In this document: in pieces, positions 1-8,277 of the stretch
Layout of the letters: every line of letters starts with the position of its first letter
Numbering within the stretch: position 1 is the first letter of the stretch
Virus record (IMG/VR): IMGVR_UViG_3300035186_000099
Span: 1-40,215 of that record
Length of the DNA: 40,215 nucleotides
From: a virus
Strand: one strand, 5' to 3'
Program-made: the position numbers and the translations under genes
Notes under the pieces: generated by a model
Told to the model about the DNA's origin: nothing
Database searches by the model: none
The model's input: the letters and a program-made list of their open reading frames with translations, nothing else

Positions 1-200
1 GACTCGGTGAAGCTCTCGTTGACGCCACGAAACGCGACGCCGGGCAGGGTGCCCTCGAGGTTGTAGGTGTACGCGTTGCCGCGGATGTTCAGGAAATCCA
101 GCCGCTCGAGGACCACTGAGTTCTCAGCGAAAACCTCAATCACGCCGGCGCGTAGTTGATCTTGGGCGAGCTTACTCGCCTCCTGCAGGAGCAGTGCCAT
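1..200 (-). CDS. Major capsid protein, N-terminal part (cut by window edge)
   Basis: Shell-forming coat protein. Only the first 66 codons are inside the window and the C-terminus runs off the left edge. The visible protein begins MALLLQEASKLAQDQL and continues with segments such as LERLDFLNIRGNAY and LEGTLPGVAFRGVNES. These resemble the N-terminus of a widespread phage capsid family in which an early helix is followed by a TLPGVAFRG-type strand. The ATG at 200 has a good GGAGG ribosome site. The gene lies directly after the scaffold gene, the usual capsid order. A six-base-pair hairpin sits just upstream of the ribosome site. The family call is from pattern memory and position; the fold (probably HK97-like) is inferred. 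Confidence 0.8.
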   Translation of the reverse strand, partial: MALLLQEASKLAQDQLRAGVIEVFAENSVVLERLDFLNIRGNAYTYNLEGTLPGVAFRGVNESFTE

Positions 201-213
201 TGTTGCCTCCGTT

Positions 214-229
214 CCCTCGTTATCGAGGG
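214..229 (-). other. Intercistronic hairpin before capsid gene
   Basis: A perfect 6-bp stem (CCCTCG/CGAGGG) with an ATAA tetraloop on the minus-strand transcript lies between the scaffold stop and the capsid ribosome site. There is no T-run, so it is not an intrinsic terminator. It may be an mRNA-stabilising or processing hairpin that sets capsid output above scaffold output. Confidence 0.5.
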
Positions 230-259
230 GACTGCTGTTTCAGGTCGACCGCGATCGCG

Positions 260-1006
260 CTAGGACTCGCGTGCGAGACGCATGCGCTCAAGTCCGCGGA
301 CGTTCTCGTTGCCCTGCACAGCACCACTGTGCCCGGAGTTAAATTGTCGGCCGGCACCGCCGCCTTTCGAGGGCTGGAACAAGTGCCTTGCTCCCGCCTT
401 CAGTTCATCCATGAATTCACCGGGCTGTTGGCTGCTCTTGCCATCAGCCCCGTAGAGGATGTTGCCTTCGCCATCTTTGGCGACGACCGCGTCGCCTTCG
501 AGGTGGAATCGCTCCCGCCCTCGGCGGATGACGTCTGGAAGCGCTTCGGCCAGGACCCCGGCCCGGGTTGCTTCCGTGGTGAGCGAGTTGTCGATCAGCA
601 CGACTTCCAGCCGGCTTTTCAACTTGTCCCGCTCCTCGCTCAGGGAGCCCATCTCGGTTTGGTGGTTTTCCTGCATCTTGGTGATGCGCTTTTCCACCTC
701 GCTGTTGATGAGCTCCTCGACCCGATCCTCGTCGATCATCTTCTTGCGCTGGCCCTTCTCGTGCTCTTTGAGAAGGTCTTTCGCCAGCTTCAAATCGACG
801 CCGTCGAGCTGATCGGTCAGCTCCTGAAGCTTTTCCTTGGCTGTCTTGCGATCAGCCCGCTCATGCTCCAGGGCGCTTTTCAGGCCGCCTACGTCCTCGA
901 CATCCTCAGCATCAAACTTGTATCGGCCGTCGTCCTGCTGTTTGTAGTACTCGCGCAGGGGCTCGGGAACCTCCTCGAGCGTCCTTACAAATGCCTTGAG
1001 TGTCAT
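260..1006 (-). CDS. Phage scaffolding protein
   Basis: Internal scaffold that guides capsid assembly and is absent from mature heads. The 248 residues are highly charged and mostly helical. Residues 1-35 (MTLKAFVRTLEEVPEPLREYY) match the usual start of phage scaffold proteins. A long coiled coil runs from about 45 to 135, rich in E/K/R heptads such as RADRKTAKEKLQEL. The C-terminal third is glycine-rich and loosely structured, ending GLERMRLARES, typical of a basic capsid-binding tail. Its place immediately upstream of the capsid gene and downstream of the MuF gene fits. The ribosome site (AGGAG) is unusually far, about 13 bases, from the ATG. Confidence 0.85.
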   Translation of the reverse strand: MTLKAFVRTLEEVPEPLREYYKQQDDGRYKFDAEDVEDVGGLKSALEHERADRKTAKEKLQELTDQLDGVDLKLAKDLLKEHEKGQRKKMIDEDRVEELINSEVEKRITKMQENHQTEMGSLSEERDKLKSRLEVVLIDNSLTTEATRAGVLAEALPDVIRRGRERFHLEGDAVVAKDGEGNILYGADGKSSQQPGEFMDELKAGARHLFQPSKGGGAGRQFNSGHSGAVQGNENVRGLERMRLARES

Positions 1007-1044
1007 GGGTGTCGGTGGTCTCCTGGTTCGCTAGAAATTTGACG

Positions 1045-1071
1045 CCAATGTAGCACGCGATTGGACATTGG
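1045..1071 (-). promoter_or_regulatory. Inverted repeat upstream of scaffold-capsid genes
   Basis: Perfect 7-bp inverted repeat CCAATGT/ACATTGG separated by 13 bases, in the only sizeable non-coding gap (1007-1082) of the head cluster. On the minus strand one arm reads CTACATTGG, close to the CTACAATGG and GTACAATGG boxes at 33560 and 36480. It could be an operator or a promoter with a TACATT -10. No convincing -35 is visible. Confidence 0.35.
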
Positions 1072-1082
1072 TACAGCCGGGG

Positions 1083-1289
1083 TCAGTCGTCGTGAACGAT
1101 GCCCTTGGGCGTGTCCTTGAACTTCTCGGGCACCGTGTCATCGGTGGGCGGCTCGGGCAGCTCGGCTTCGGCTTCGGCCACCGCGGCCTCGCGGCGCTTT
1201 TGCTGCTCGCGGTATTCGGCCTCGGTGAGACCCATGCGGGCCAGGGCCTTCTCGCGGATGTCGATCGGCAGATCGAGCAGGTCGGTCAT
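1083..1289 (-). CDS. Small hypothetical protein between MuF and scaffold
   Basis: 68-residue acidic protein, not recognised. It has a short helical start (TDLLDLPIDIREKALARMGL), then a charged helix (EAEYREQQKRREAAVAEAEAE), then a proline/acid-rich tail. Its ATG overlaps the MuF stop by four bases (ATGA), so it is translationally coupled to the head protein. Composition and position fit a minor head-assembly or MuF-associated factor, perhaps a cognate chaperone or immunity partner for the MuF effector. That role is only inferred from adjacency. Confidence 0.65.
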   Translation of the reverse strand: MTDLLDLPIDIREKALARMGLTEAEYREQQKRREAAVAEAEAELPEPPTDDTVPEKFKDTPKGIVHDD

Positions 1290-4200
1290 TGCAGTACCTC
1301 GGTGAAGTAGATGTGGGTGGTGGTGCCGCGTTCCTCAATCTTGTTCACCAGGAAGCGCGCCTCGGTCCCGAACAGGACCTCGTTCTCACTGGGGTGGTGA
1401 CTGATCGGCCGCACGTACACGCCGGTCTTGCCCTGGAAGTGCAGCTTGATGTTGCCGCCGAAGGCCGCCTGGGTGCCTTTGCTCGAGCTCATGAAGCCGT
1501 TGTCCGACCAGGTCTTGCCGTTCTCGAAGGCCTCGCGAATGCCGCTCATGAACTCATCGAACTCCCGGCCGCTGAGCCGGATGCCGCGGGTGCTCTCGCC
1601 GACGTACTTGGTCGAGTAGGCCAGGGCCTGGTTGAGCAGGCGCTCGTATTCGGATGCCGATCGCCTCGACACGCCGGGGCGCCGCAGCTCGCGGTTGATG
1701 GTGCTGTAGTGGCTGCCGGTGAACGATCGGATCGCGGCGATGTGGTGATCGTCCAGGTCCTTGAACGCGCCGCGGGCCGGCTTGAGATGGCTGGACATCG
1801 TGACGCCGGCGTCCTTGAGGATCTTCTGGCCGGCGGCCTTGTTGATGCGCTCGCGCCCGTTGCCCAGGAACGCCAGGTCGACCTTGATCGCGCTCTCGTC
1901 GATCGTCGGCGTGCCCTTGTAGCCGTCGAACCAGCCGGCGTTCCACTTGGCCGGCTTGCCGGCGCCGGGGCTTACCGCGTCTTTCAGGTCATCGACCCAG
2001 GCACCGTAGTAGGCCTCGATCTGATCGCGGGCCTCCTGGGTCAGCTTCGGGCCTTGCTGGCGCATGAAGCCGGCGAGCTCGATCTCCAGATCGGTGACGC
2101 GCTGCAGGTCCTTGGGCTCGAGGTCGGCGTTCTTGCCGGCGCGCAGCGCGATGCCCTTGATGGCCGTGGTGACCTTGTTGTCGATCTCGCGGATGGCGCC
2201 GGCCACATCGGCCTTGGCGTCGCTCAAGGCCTGGGCCTGGAGGGTCTTGTACTCCTTGGTCAGCTTGGCGTACTTCTTGGCCAGGTAGTTCTTGCGGGCG
2301 ATCAGGGTGTTGGCCAGCTTGGTGCGCTCGGCCGCCGCCTTCGGGCCGTACTGTTGGACCAGGTCCTTGATGGTCTGGTCGCTGACGGCGATCACCCGCA
2401 GCACGCCCTGCTCGAGGTCCTTGGTCTCGAAGGCGCCGAACACCTCGGCGGCCTGCCGGTTCTTGGCCTTGTCGAGCAGGGTGTCGACCTCGGCGACGGT
2501 CTTGTTGAACGCCGTGCCCTTGGCCCCGCCCATGGCGCGGTAGCGCAGGGCGCCACCGACATCGATGCGGAAGGCCTTGCCGTTCTTGATCACCAGGTTG
2601 TCGAACTTCAGGCCGGCGACGTCCCAGTTGGCCAGCCAGGCGTCGGTCATGAAGCCGTCGGCGATGCCCGGGGTCTTGCCGTTGGTGACCAGCTTCTTGC
2701 TCTCCTTGAGGCCGTCGACGAAGCGGCTGGCGACGCCCACCTTGCCGTTGCGCCGGATCAGGTACACCTCGGGGCCGTCCACGCCGGCGGCCTGGTAGAG
2801 CTTGGAGGCGAGCACCTCGTTGCGGGCGATGTCCTCGCTGTCGGGGAACTTGAGGTAAAACTTCTCGCCGGTGTCCTTGTCCTGGAACAGCCCGCCCTGG
2901 TTGGAGCCTTTCTGTGGGCCGATCTGGGTCATGTTGTCGACGTTCGGGCCCTTGGGCTCGGGGGCGATCGGCTTGGGCTTGACCGGGGCCTCACCGGCCG
3001 CCTCGATCGGCTTGGTGGCTTTTTGCGCGGCCTTGAGCTGGGCGCTGTCGACCTCGTTGAGGATCTGGCCCTTGGTGGCGTCGTCGAGCTTGTTGAAGGC
3101 GTTGGCCTCGGCGGCACTCGGTACCTCGCCGTCGATCAGCTTTTTCTTGTAGCTGCCGACCAGGGCCTTCTCGTCCAGGGCCGCCTCGACCTCGGCGACA
3201 CCGATGTCCTTCTTGGCCGCCTGGATCTTGGCCGGGATGCCCTTCTTGGCCTTGGGGGTGAGGAAGTTGAAGGCCTTGGTCTGCGCCTTGGTCGGCGTGA
3301 GCCCGGAGGCCTTGGCGAAGATGTAGTTGTCCAGCGACTCCTCGAGGGCGTTGATCTGGGCGGCCAGCGCGGAGGTCTCGTCAGAGCTCAGCGTGAGGAA
3401 CACCTCGGCCTGCTTGGGCGTGGGGTTCTCGCCGCTCAGGACCTTTTTCTTGTAGCCGGTCAGGGTCGCTGACTTCTCGGCCTGGGCCTGGATGGCGGCG
3501 GCCTTCTCCTTGGCGGCGGCGAGCTGCCGGGCCGGGCTGAGGTTCTTGAGCTCGGGGTCCTTGGCCGCGTCCGTGAGGGCCTTGGCCAGCTTGGTCTTGC
3601 CTTTCGGGTTGGCCAGGATCGCGGCGATCTCCGCGGCGGCCGCTTCGTTGGCGGCGGCGGCCTGGGCGGCCTTCTCGGCGGCCAGCTTCTCGGCGGCGGC
3701 CTTGGCCTCGATCTCGGCGATCTTGATCTTGATGCTGTCGAGCACATCCTTCTGGGCCACATCGGGCAGGGTCTCGAAGGCGGCCTGGGCGGCGGCCGAG
3801 GGTTTCTTGCCCTTGACCACGGCCTGCTTGTAGTGAGCGAGGTCGACGCTCAGCTTCTTGGCGGCGGCCATCTTGTCGATCTGGGCGACCAGGGCGATCG
3901 GATCGTTCTTGCGCAGGTCGTCGATGTACGCCCCGCCTTTCTGCTTGGTCAGGGTCTTGAGGGCGTTGAAGTGATAGCTGCTCGGTGCCGTGGCCTTGTT
4001 GGTGTAGCTCTTGAAGGTCGCCTGGGCATCGGCCTTGGCGTTGACGGCGGCCGCTTGCTTGGCCGCTTCCACCCGGGCCTCCATCACCGCCTTGGCGCTC
4101 TGGCTTTCCGCGGCGGCCTGGGAGGTCTTGCTGCCGAAGGCGCCCGAGGAGGCGACCACGGTCTGCTGGGCCTGCAGGGCGGCCGCGGGCAGGGCGGTGC

Positions 4201-5308
4201 TCGGGATGATGTCTTTCAGGCGCTCCTGGAGTTGGGCTACCGTGATCGGGTTGGCGCTCTGGTCGATCAGGTCCTTGAAGTTCAGCTTGCCTTGCTTCCA
4301 CAGCGCGTACTTGCTCGGGGTCAGTGCGCCGCTCTTTAGGGCGAAGCCGGGCTCGGCCTTCTCCTTGAGCAGCAGCCACTCCTCGTAGTTCAGCGAGGCG
4401 GGGATGGTGCCGTCGAGCGCACTCCTGGCACCGCTGCCGGCCTGGTCGGCCTTCTTGGCGAAGGCCTTGGCCTTGGCGCTCGAGCTGGTGCGTAGCTGGT
4501 CCCAGCTCTTGGTGATCGGGACCTGGGTGCTGCGACAGTTCCAGTGCGCGGTCGGGCCGGGGAAGCTGGTGTCATGACCGATCGGCTGCAGCTCGGTGTC
4601 CCACATCAGCCCGTCGAGGCCTTTGCAGATGTCGGTGGTGCGGCTGTCCAGGGTGCTGATCCACTGGATGCCGTTCAACAGATGCGCGTTCTCCTGGTAG
4701 GTGCGAAGGCGCGCCAGGTTGCTGATGCTCTGCACACTGGTGCGCGCCAGGGCCTCGGCCTGGCGGCGGGTGACGTCCATGATCTTGCGCACCCGGGTGG
4801 TCAGCTGACCGATGCTCTCGCCGGCGAGCACGCCCATGCGCATCTCGCGGCGGAAGCTGTCCAGGGTGTTGGCCGCCTGCTTGGCCCACCACTCGCTCGA
4901 TGGCGCCCCTTGGATCAGCCCGTCCTTGACGATCTCCTGCAGGATCTGGCGGTTCAGGGTCGGTACGCCCAGGCTGGTGCCCAGGGCGACATCGTAGGCG
5001 CCCGAGACCAGGCCGCTCTCCAGGGCGGCGAGTTGCTCCAGCGTGGCGTTGGTCACACGCCGGGCCTTGGCAAAGCTCGAGCCGGTGACCTTCTGCACCT
5101 GCTTGAGCAGCTTCTCCAGCCGGGTCTGTTGGTAGACGGTCAGCGCCGGGGCCGTGGGGTCGACCGCGTTCAGGCGCTTGACGATGTCGGTCTCGAGCTC
5201 CTTGAGCACGGCCAGCACATCGGTGCGCACCGTGCCTTCGAGCTTCAGCAGGTCGACCTGGTTGCCGATCAGGGTGTCTTGGATCGAGGCGTTGGCGGGT
5301 TCGGCCAC
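1286..5308 (-). CDS. MuF head-morphogenesis protein fused to kinase-like and ADP-ribosyltransferase domains
   Basis: A 1340-residue multidomain virion protein. Residues about 150-262 form a MuF/SPP1-gp7 minor head domain, with helix QAEALARTSVQSISN, then WISTLDSRTTDIC and a closing HWNCRS. Residues about 400-790 are an Ala/Lys-rich linker holding degenerate repeats (around 493, 618, 661 and 719). Residues about 791-960 resemble a HipA/PI-kinase-like kinase: a glycine-rich loop at 796-807, K820, E831, NWD at 894-896, DN at 903-904 and DVG at 916-918. Residues about 1165-1340 form an R-S-ExE ADP-ribosyltransferase: R1241 in TRGIR, FMSSS at 1272-1276, E1308-x-E1310 in ENEVLF. The start is GTG directly after the previous stop (TAAGTG) with a GAGGAG ribosome site. 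MuF proteins with C-terminal toxins are known. The likely role is a capsid protein carrying an effector delivered with the DNA. The kinase call is the least certain. Confidence 0.85.
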   Translation of the reverse strand: MAEPANASIQDTLIGNQVDLLKLEGTVRTDVLAVLKELETDIVKRLNAVDPTAPALTVYQQTRLEKLLKQVQKVTGSSFAKARRVTNATLEQLAALESGLVSGAYDVALGTSLGVPTLNRQILQEIVKDGLIQGAPSSEWWAKQAANTLDSFRREMRMGVLAGESIGQLTTRVRKIMDVTRRQAEALARTSVQSISNLARLRTYQENAHLLNGIQWISTLDSRTTDICKGLDGLMWDTELQPIGHDTSFPGPTAHWNCRSTQVPITKSWDQLRTSSSAKAKAFAKKADQAGSGARSALDGTIPASLNYEEWLLLKEKAEPGFALKSGALTPSKYALWKQGKLNFKDLIDQSANPITVAQLQERLKDIIPSTALPAAALQAQQTVVASSGAFGSKTSQAAAESQSAKAVMEARVEAAKQAAAVNAKADAQATFKSYTNKATAPSSYHFNALKTLTKQKGGAYIDDLRKNDPIALVAQIDKMAAAKKLSVDLAHYKQAVVKGKKPSAAAQAAFETLPDVAQKDVLDSIKIKIAEIEAKAAAEKLAAEKAAQAAAANEAAAAEIAAILANPKGKTKLAKALTDAAKDPELKNLSPARQLAAAKEKAAAIQAQAEKSATLTGYKKKVLSGENPTPKQAEVFLTLSSDETSALAAQINALEESLDNYIFAKASGLTPTKAQTKAFNFLTPKAKKGIPAKIQAAKKDIGVAEVEAALDEKALVGSYKKKLIDGEVPSAAEANAFNKLDDATKGQILNEVDSAQLKAAQKATKPIEAAGEAPVKPKPIAPEPKGPNVDNMTQIGPQKGSNQGGLFQDKDTGEKFYLKFPDSEDIARNEVLASKLYQAAGVDGPEVYLIRRNGKVGVASRFVDGLKESKKLVTNGKTPGIADGFMTDAWLANWDVAGLKFDNLVIKNGKAFRIDVGGALRYRAMGGAKGTAFNKTVAEVDTLLDKAKNRQAAEVFGAFETKDLEQGVLRVIAVSDQTIKDLVQQYGPKAAAERTKLANTLIARKNYLAKKYAKLTKEYKTLQAQALSDAKADVAGAIREIDNKVTTAIKGIALRAGKNADLEPKDLQRVTDLEIELAGFMRQQGPKLTQEARDQIEAYYGAWVDDLKDAVSPGAGKPAKWNAGWFDGYKGTPTIDESAIKVDLAFLGNGRERINKAAGQKILKDAGVTMSSHLKPARGAFKDLDDHHIAAIRSFTGSHYSTINRELRRPGVSRRSASEYERLLNQALAYSTKYVGESTRGIRLSGREFDEFMSGIREAFENGKTWSDNGFMSSSKGTQAAFGGNIKLHFQGKTGVYVRPISHHPSENEVLFGTEARFLVNKIEERGTTTHIYFTEVLQ

Positions 5309-5962
5309 TTACAGCAGCTCCTCGAGCATGGCGATGATGAGTGCGAGCTCCTCGTCGCTGTTGCTGCCCGGCACGTCAATCTCCAATCGACGGAAACGGG
5401 TCTCACCGCTCAACCACAGGCTGCCTCCGGCGAGATCGGCGCGCACAGGTGTTGGCGCCTCACCCCCCTGGGCGCGGCTCTCACTGGCCAACACAAGGCC
5501 GCCGCCGAGGGCGATATGGGTTGACCGGGGATCTGGCTGGCGCTTGGCAGGAGCGACCAAGGCCTCGGGCTCACCTTCAGGTTGGGCCGGTGCCGCGGTG
5601 GGGGACGGGGTGGGTGCGCTGGCCGACTCCATGCTGTCGACCACGCGCAACCGCGGCGCCTGGCGTCCCGGTGTGAAGGTGGTTCCTCCATCCAGCCAGA
5701 TCCGGCCGGTCATAACCTCGATGCGATCGTCCCGATCGCCGAAGGCCAGGTCGCTGTTGCCGTCCAGGCCGATGATCAGGACGCTGGTCAGGCGCCGGTA
5801 GGGTTCGGTCTCGGGGAGCTCGGGCGCAAACAGCCCACCGCTGACACGCCGCCGGGCGACACCGGCGATCTGCAGGTAGCCGCGGGTGGCGCGGGTCAGT
5901 GCGCGATTGGCAGCGCCCAGGTGGCCCCTGGTTGCCCTGGGCAGGGTTGCCAGCAGGCCCAT
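5309..5962 (-). CDS. Hypothetical virion-region protein
   Basis: 217-residue protein, not recognised. The N-terminus is basic (ATLPRATRGHLGAANRALTRATRGYLQI). The middle carries beta-type segments with paired hydrophobics (RRLTSVLIIGLDGN, DRIEVMTGRIWLDGG). A proline/serine-rich linker follows at about 108-150, and the C-terminus is acidic, ending ALIIAMLEELL. The gene abuts the MuF start without a gap. The repeated phrases IWLDGGTTF and LWLSGETRF suggest two related beta modules joined by the linker. It may be a head or tail accessory protein. Confidence 0.65.
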   Translation of the reverse strand: MGLLATLPRATRGHLGAANRALTRATRGYLQIAGVARRRVSGGLFAPELPETEPYRRLTSVLIIGLDGNSDLAFGDRDDRIEVMTGRIWLDGGTTFTPGRQAPRLRVVDSMESASAPTPSPTAAPAQPEGEPEALVAPAKRQPDPRSTHIALGGGLVLASESRAQGGEAPTPVRADLAGGSLWLSGETRFRRLEIDVPGSNSDEELALIIAMLEELL

Positions 5963-5971
5963 CGCTCAGAC

Positions 5972-6220
5972 CTAGACGTCCGAATGGTACGGCCGGATAA
6001 CCGGCGGCGGCGGCGGGTTGCGCGTGGCCCAGCCGGCGATCGTGGTAATGATGCCGGTGATGGCGGCCTCCAGGCCCGTCGGCGCGGTGGCCATCAGCTC
6101 GGGCCAAAAGAAACCGGCCAGCCACATCAGCACCGTGGTGATGCCGGCGGCAAAACCGACCGCCTTGATCTTGGGCTGGATCGGGGTGATCGGATACAGG
6201 TCAGGGTTTGGTAGTCGCAT
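5972..6220 (-). CDS. Small membrane protein, holin-like
   Basis: 82 residues with two hydrophobic segments: about 20-42 (AVGFAAGITTVLMWLAGFFW) and about 51-66 (LEAAITGIITTIAGWATR), followed by a proline-rich tail. The order helix, proline/acidic turn, amphipathic helix resembles small phage holins and putative holins in which the second helix reads AAITTxxxxxAGY. It overlaps the preceding gene by 20 bases and belongs to a three-gene cluster with a lipoprotein. The family resemblance is modest, and the endolysin itself is far away at 36614. Confidence 0.6.
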   Translation of the reverse strand: MRLPNPDLYPITPIQPKIKAVGFAAGITTVLMWLAGFFWPELMATAPTGLEAAITGIITTIAGWATRNPPPPPVIRPYHSDV

Positions 6221-6440
6221 TGTCGGGGGTCTCCGTTGCGGTGGCTTGTTCCGCTTCGGCGATCGCGTCGCCGAGTCCGTTCAGGGCGACGCGTGCGCGC
6301 CGGCCCAGGTCTGCTACATCCTCGGGCGTGACTTCACGCCCCTGGCGCCGGGCCCGGTCGATCAGGGCGCCGTACTCGGCCCAGGCGATGCCCAGCTTCA
6401 TCACGCCGTTGAGCAGCGCGGCAATCTCGACAGGCGTCAT
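6201..6440 (-). CDS. Small hypothetical protein, lysis-cluster neighbour
   Basis: 79 residues, mainly helical, not recognised. A short hydrophobic stretch (EIAALLNGVMKLGIAWAEYGALI) is followed by a charged helix (DRARRQGREVTPEDVADLGRRARVALNGL) and a threonine-rich tail. It is coupled by an ATGA overlap to the lipoprotein gene upstream and overlaps the holin-like gene downstream. It may act with these two at the envelope; no function can be assigned from sequence. Confidence 0.6.
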   Translation of the reverse strand: MTPVEIAALLNGVMKLGIAWAEYGALIDRARRQGREVTPEDVADLGRRARVALNGLGDAIAEAEQATATETPDNATTKP

Positions 6441-6784
6441 AGCATGTCCTCCAGCTGGGCGATCATCTCGCTGGCCAGGCGCAGGTAGCCGGCCGCATCA
6501 TCGCTTTGGTTGTTACGGTAGGCGGTCTCGGCCGCCCCGTTGATGCGCAAGGCCTCCTCGAGCACCTGCTTGATGTTGGCGGCCTTCGCGGGGGTGATCT
6601 CACCGCGGCGCACGCGCCAGGCGACGGTGTTGCTCAGGCTCTCGATGGTGGCGTAGTTGAACGCGACGGTCTCGAGCGTGGTTCGGGGTGCTTGTTGCAC
6701 CGCGCAGCAGGTCAGCGCCAGGGCGGCGACCATCGACAACCAGATTTTCAGGGCGGCCCGGTGACCGGGGGTAGGGCTGTGCAT
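6437..6784 (-). CDS. Small lipoprotein-like protein
   Basis: 115 residues. The N-terminus has a basic patch, a hydrophobic core (IWLSMVAALALTCCAVQQ) and a near-lipobox LTCC at about 24-27, so it is probably exported and lipidated at C27. The -1 residue is C rather than G/A/S, which makes this less certain. The mature part is helical (TVAWRVRRGEITPAKAANIKQVLEEALRI). The ATG at 6784 follows the previous stop by two bases, with AGGA upstream. In Gram-negative phages such small lipoproteins are often spanin-like or superinfection-exclusion factors. It is the first gene of the three-gene envelope cluster 6784-5972. Confidence 0.7.
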   Translation of the reverse strand: MHSPTPGHRAALKIWLSMVAALALTCCAVQQAPRTTLETVAFNYATIESLSNTVAWRVRRGEITPAKAANIKQVLEEALRINGAAETAYRNNQSDDAAGYLRLASEMIAQLEDML

Positions 6785-6786
6785 GG

Positions 6787-8274
6787 TCAGGTCCTCGTCA
6801 CGACGGAGGTGTTCTCGCCATCCCCGCTGATGGTCTGATTGACGCCACCGGCGGCCTGGCTGGTCTTGGTCACGGTCAGCGGGTTGCTCTTGTCGAGGCC
6901 CATCAGTTGCCACATGTCGCGCTGGTAGATGCCGTAGATCATCTCGTCGACCACGTCGGTGGTGCCGGCGTAGGTCTCCTTGTTGGTCCACTTGCCCACA
7001 CCGCGCAGGGTGATCGCACCGCCGGTGCAGTTGTCGTTGATGATCACCTGCCCGCTGGCCATGTCGACACTGGCCGCGTCGGTGCCGGTCTTGTTCCTGA
7101 GCTCGATGCCGCCGTTGTAGTTGCGGATGGTCAGCGCCTGCCCGCTGCCGCCCAGGTCGATGACCGGGGTGGAGCCGCCGCCGGCGACCAGGCTGAAGCA
7201 GTCCAGAAAATTCGCCTGTATGCCGCTGCCCAGGGTGATCGGGCCCTGGAGGCCGCACAGGTAAATAAACCCGCTGACCAGGTCCAGGGTGCCGACCACA
7301 CACCGCTCGATGATCGCTTGACCGTCCAGGGTGCCGGTGACAAAGGCGTCCAGGTACTCGCACTCGTCGACCGTCGCCGCGGCCGGGATGGTCAGCACGG
7401 TGCGGGTGGCCGATTGGCCGACAAAGCGCAGCCCGCTGAAGTCGGGGCCCACCGGAATGGTGGCATCGCCGATGATGTGGATCTCGTCAAAGCCGCGGTT
7501 ATTGGCGATGCTGAGCGCATCGGTCAGGCTGTTGACCGGCTGGCGCGGGGTGCCCTTGGGGTACGCCGTGCCGCTGAAGGGACTGGTGCTGTCGTAGTGG
7601 ACCGCGCCGTCGAAGCTCGCGTACTGGATGTCGGCCAGCTCCTGCAGGGTCGCGGAGCTGGAGCTGGTGCGAACGATCTGGGTGAAGGCGGTGGGGAACA
7701 CCGGATCCAGCTCGGCCTGGAGATTGTCCAGCGCGACCAGGTTGCCGCCGGCGATGTTGCACTGCTCGATGTTCCAGACCTTGTAGCTGTCGTTGAGATC
7801 GTAGTCGTTGTCGGTGCCGGATCTGAGCACGCGGGTGCGCAGCTCGGTCTGGCTGACCACCTCGACCACCTCGGTGATGCTCTCGTCGGTGAAGTTGATC
7901 ACCACCGCGCCGCGGGTCACGCCGTTGGTGGTGAAGGTCGCCGCGCTGTCGATCAGGCTGGTGCCGGCGGCGTTGGCCGTGGTGACCGTGCCGGTCTCGG
8001 TGGGGGTGAGCCGTGACTCAAAGGCCAGCTGGGCGTTCTGCAGCGTGCTGGTGATGCCCACCAACACACCGCCGCCGAGGGCCTCCTTGCCCGCGCTGTC
8101 GATCAGGTACGGCTCGTCGAGGTTGTCGAGATCCGATTCGGCGTAGTCCACGCCGGTGTCGGCGCGCAGCGTGTCGTGCAGGTCCTGCAGCACGACCTCG
8201 GCGGAGGGGTCCGCGACCTCGATCAGCCGCGGGCTCTCCGCCCAGTCGACGGTGATGTCCGTCCGCTCGGCCAT
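6787..8274 (-). CDS. Structural protein with beta-helix-like middle (tail fibre candidate)
   Basis: 495 residues, probably a virion component. The start (ERTDITVDWAESPRLIEVADPSAEVVLQDLHDTLR) is acidic and helical. The region about 245-420 alternates short strands with glycine/asparagine turns (IHIIGDATIPVG, ITLGSGIQANFLD, GGIELRNKTGTDAASVDM), as in right-handed beta-helix fibres. The C-terminal part has helical text (VVDEMIYGIYQRDMWQLMGLD) and then a strand tail. It is third in a row of large beta-rich genes between the portal and the MuF gene and is separated from its upstream neighbour by only three bases. Confidence 0.7.
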   Translation of the reverse strand: MAERTDITVDWAESPRLIEVADPSAEVVLQDLHDTLRADTGVDYAESDLDNLDEPYLIDSAGKEALGGGVLVGITSTLQNAQLAFESRLTPTETGTVTTANAAGTSLIDSAATFTTNGVTRGAVVINFTDESITEVVEVVSQTELRTRVLRSGTDNDYDLNDSYKVWNIEQCNIAGGNLVALDNLQAELDPVFPTAFTQIVRTSSSSATLQELADIQYASFDGAVHYDSTSPFSGTAYPKGTPRQPVNSLTDALSIANNRGFDEIHIIGDATIPVGPDFSGLRFVGQSATRTVLTIPAAATVDECEYLDAFVTGTLDGQAIIERCVVGTLDLVSGFIYLCGLQGPITLGSGIQANFLDCFSLVAGGGSTPVIDLGGSGQALTIRNYNGGIELRNKTGTDAASVDMASGQVIINDNCTGGAITLRGVGKWTNKETYAGTTDVVDEMIYGIYQRDMWQLMGLDKSNPLTVTKTSQAAGGVNQTISGDGENTSVVTRT

Positions 8275-8277
8275 GGG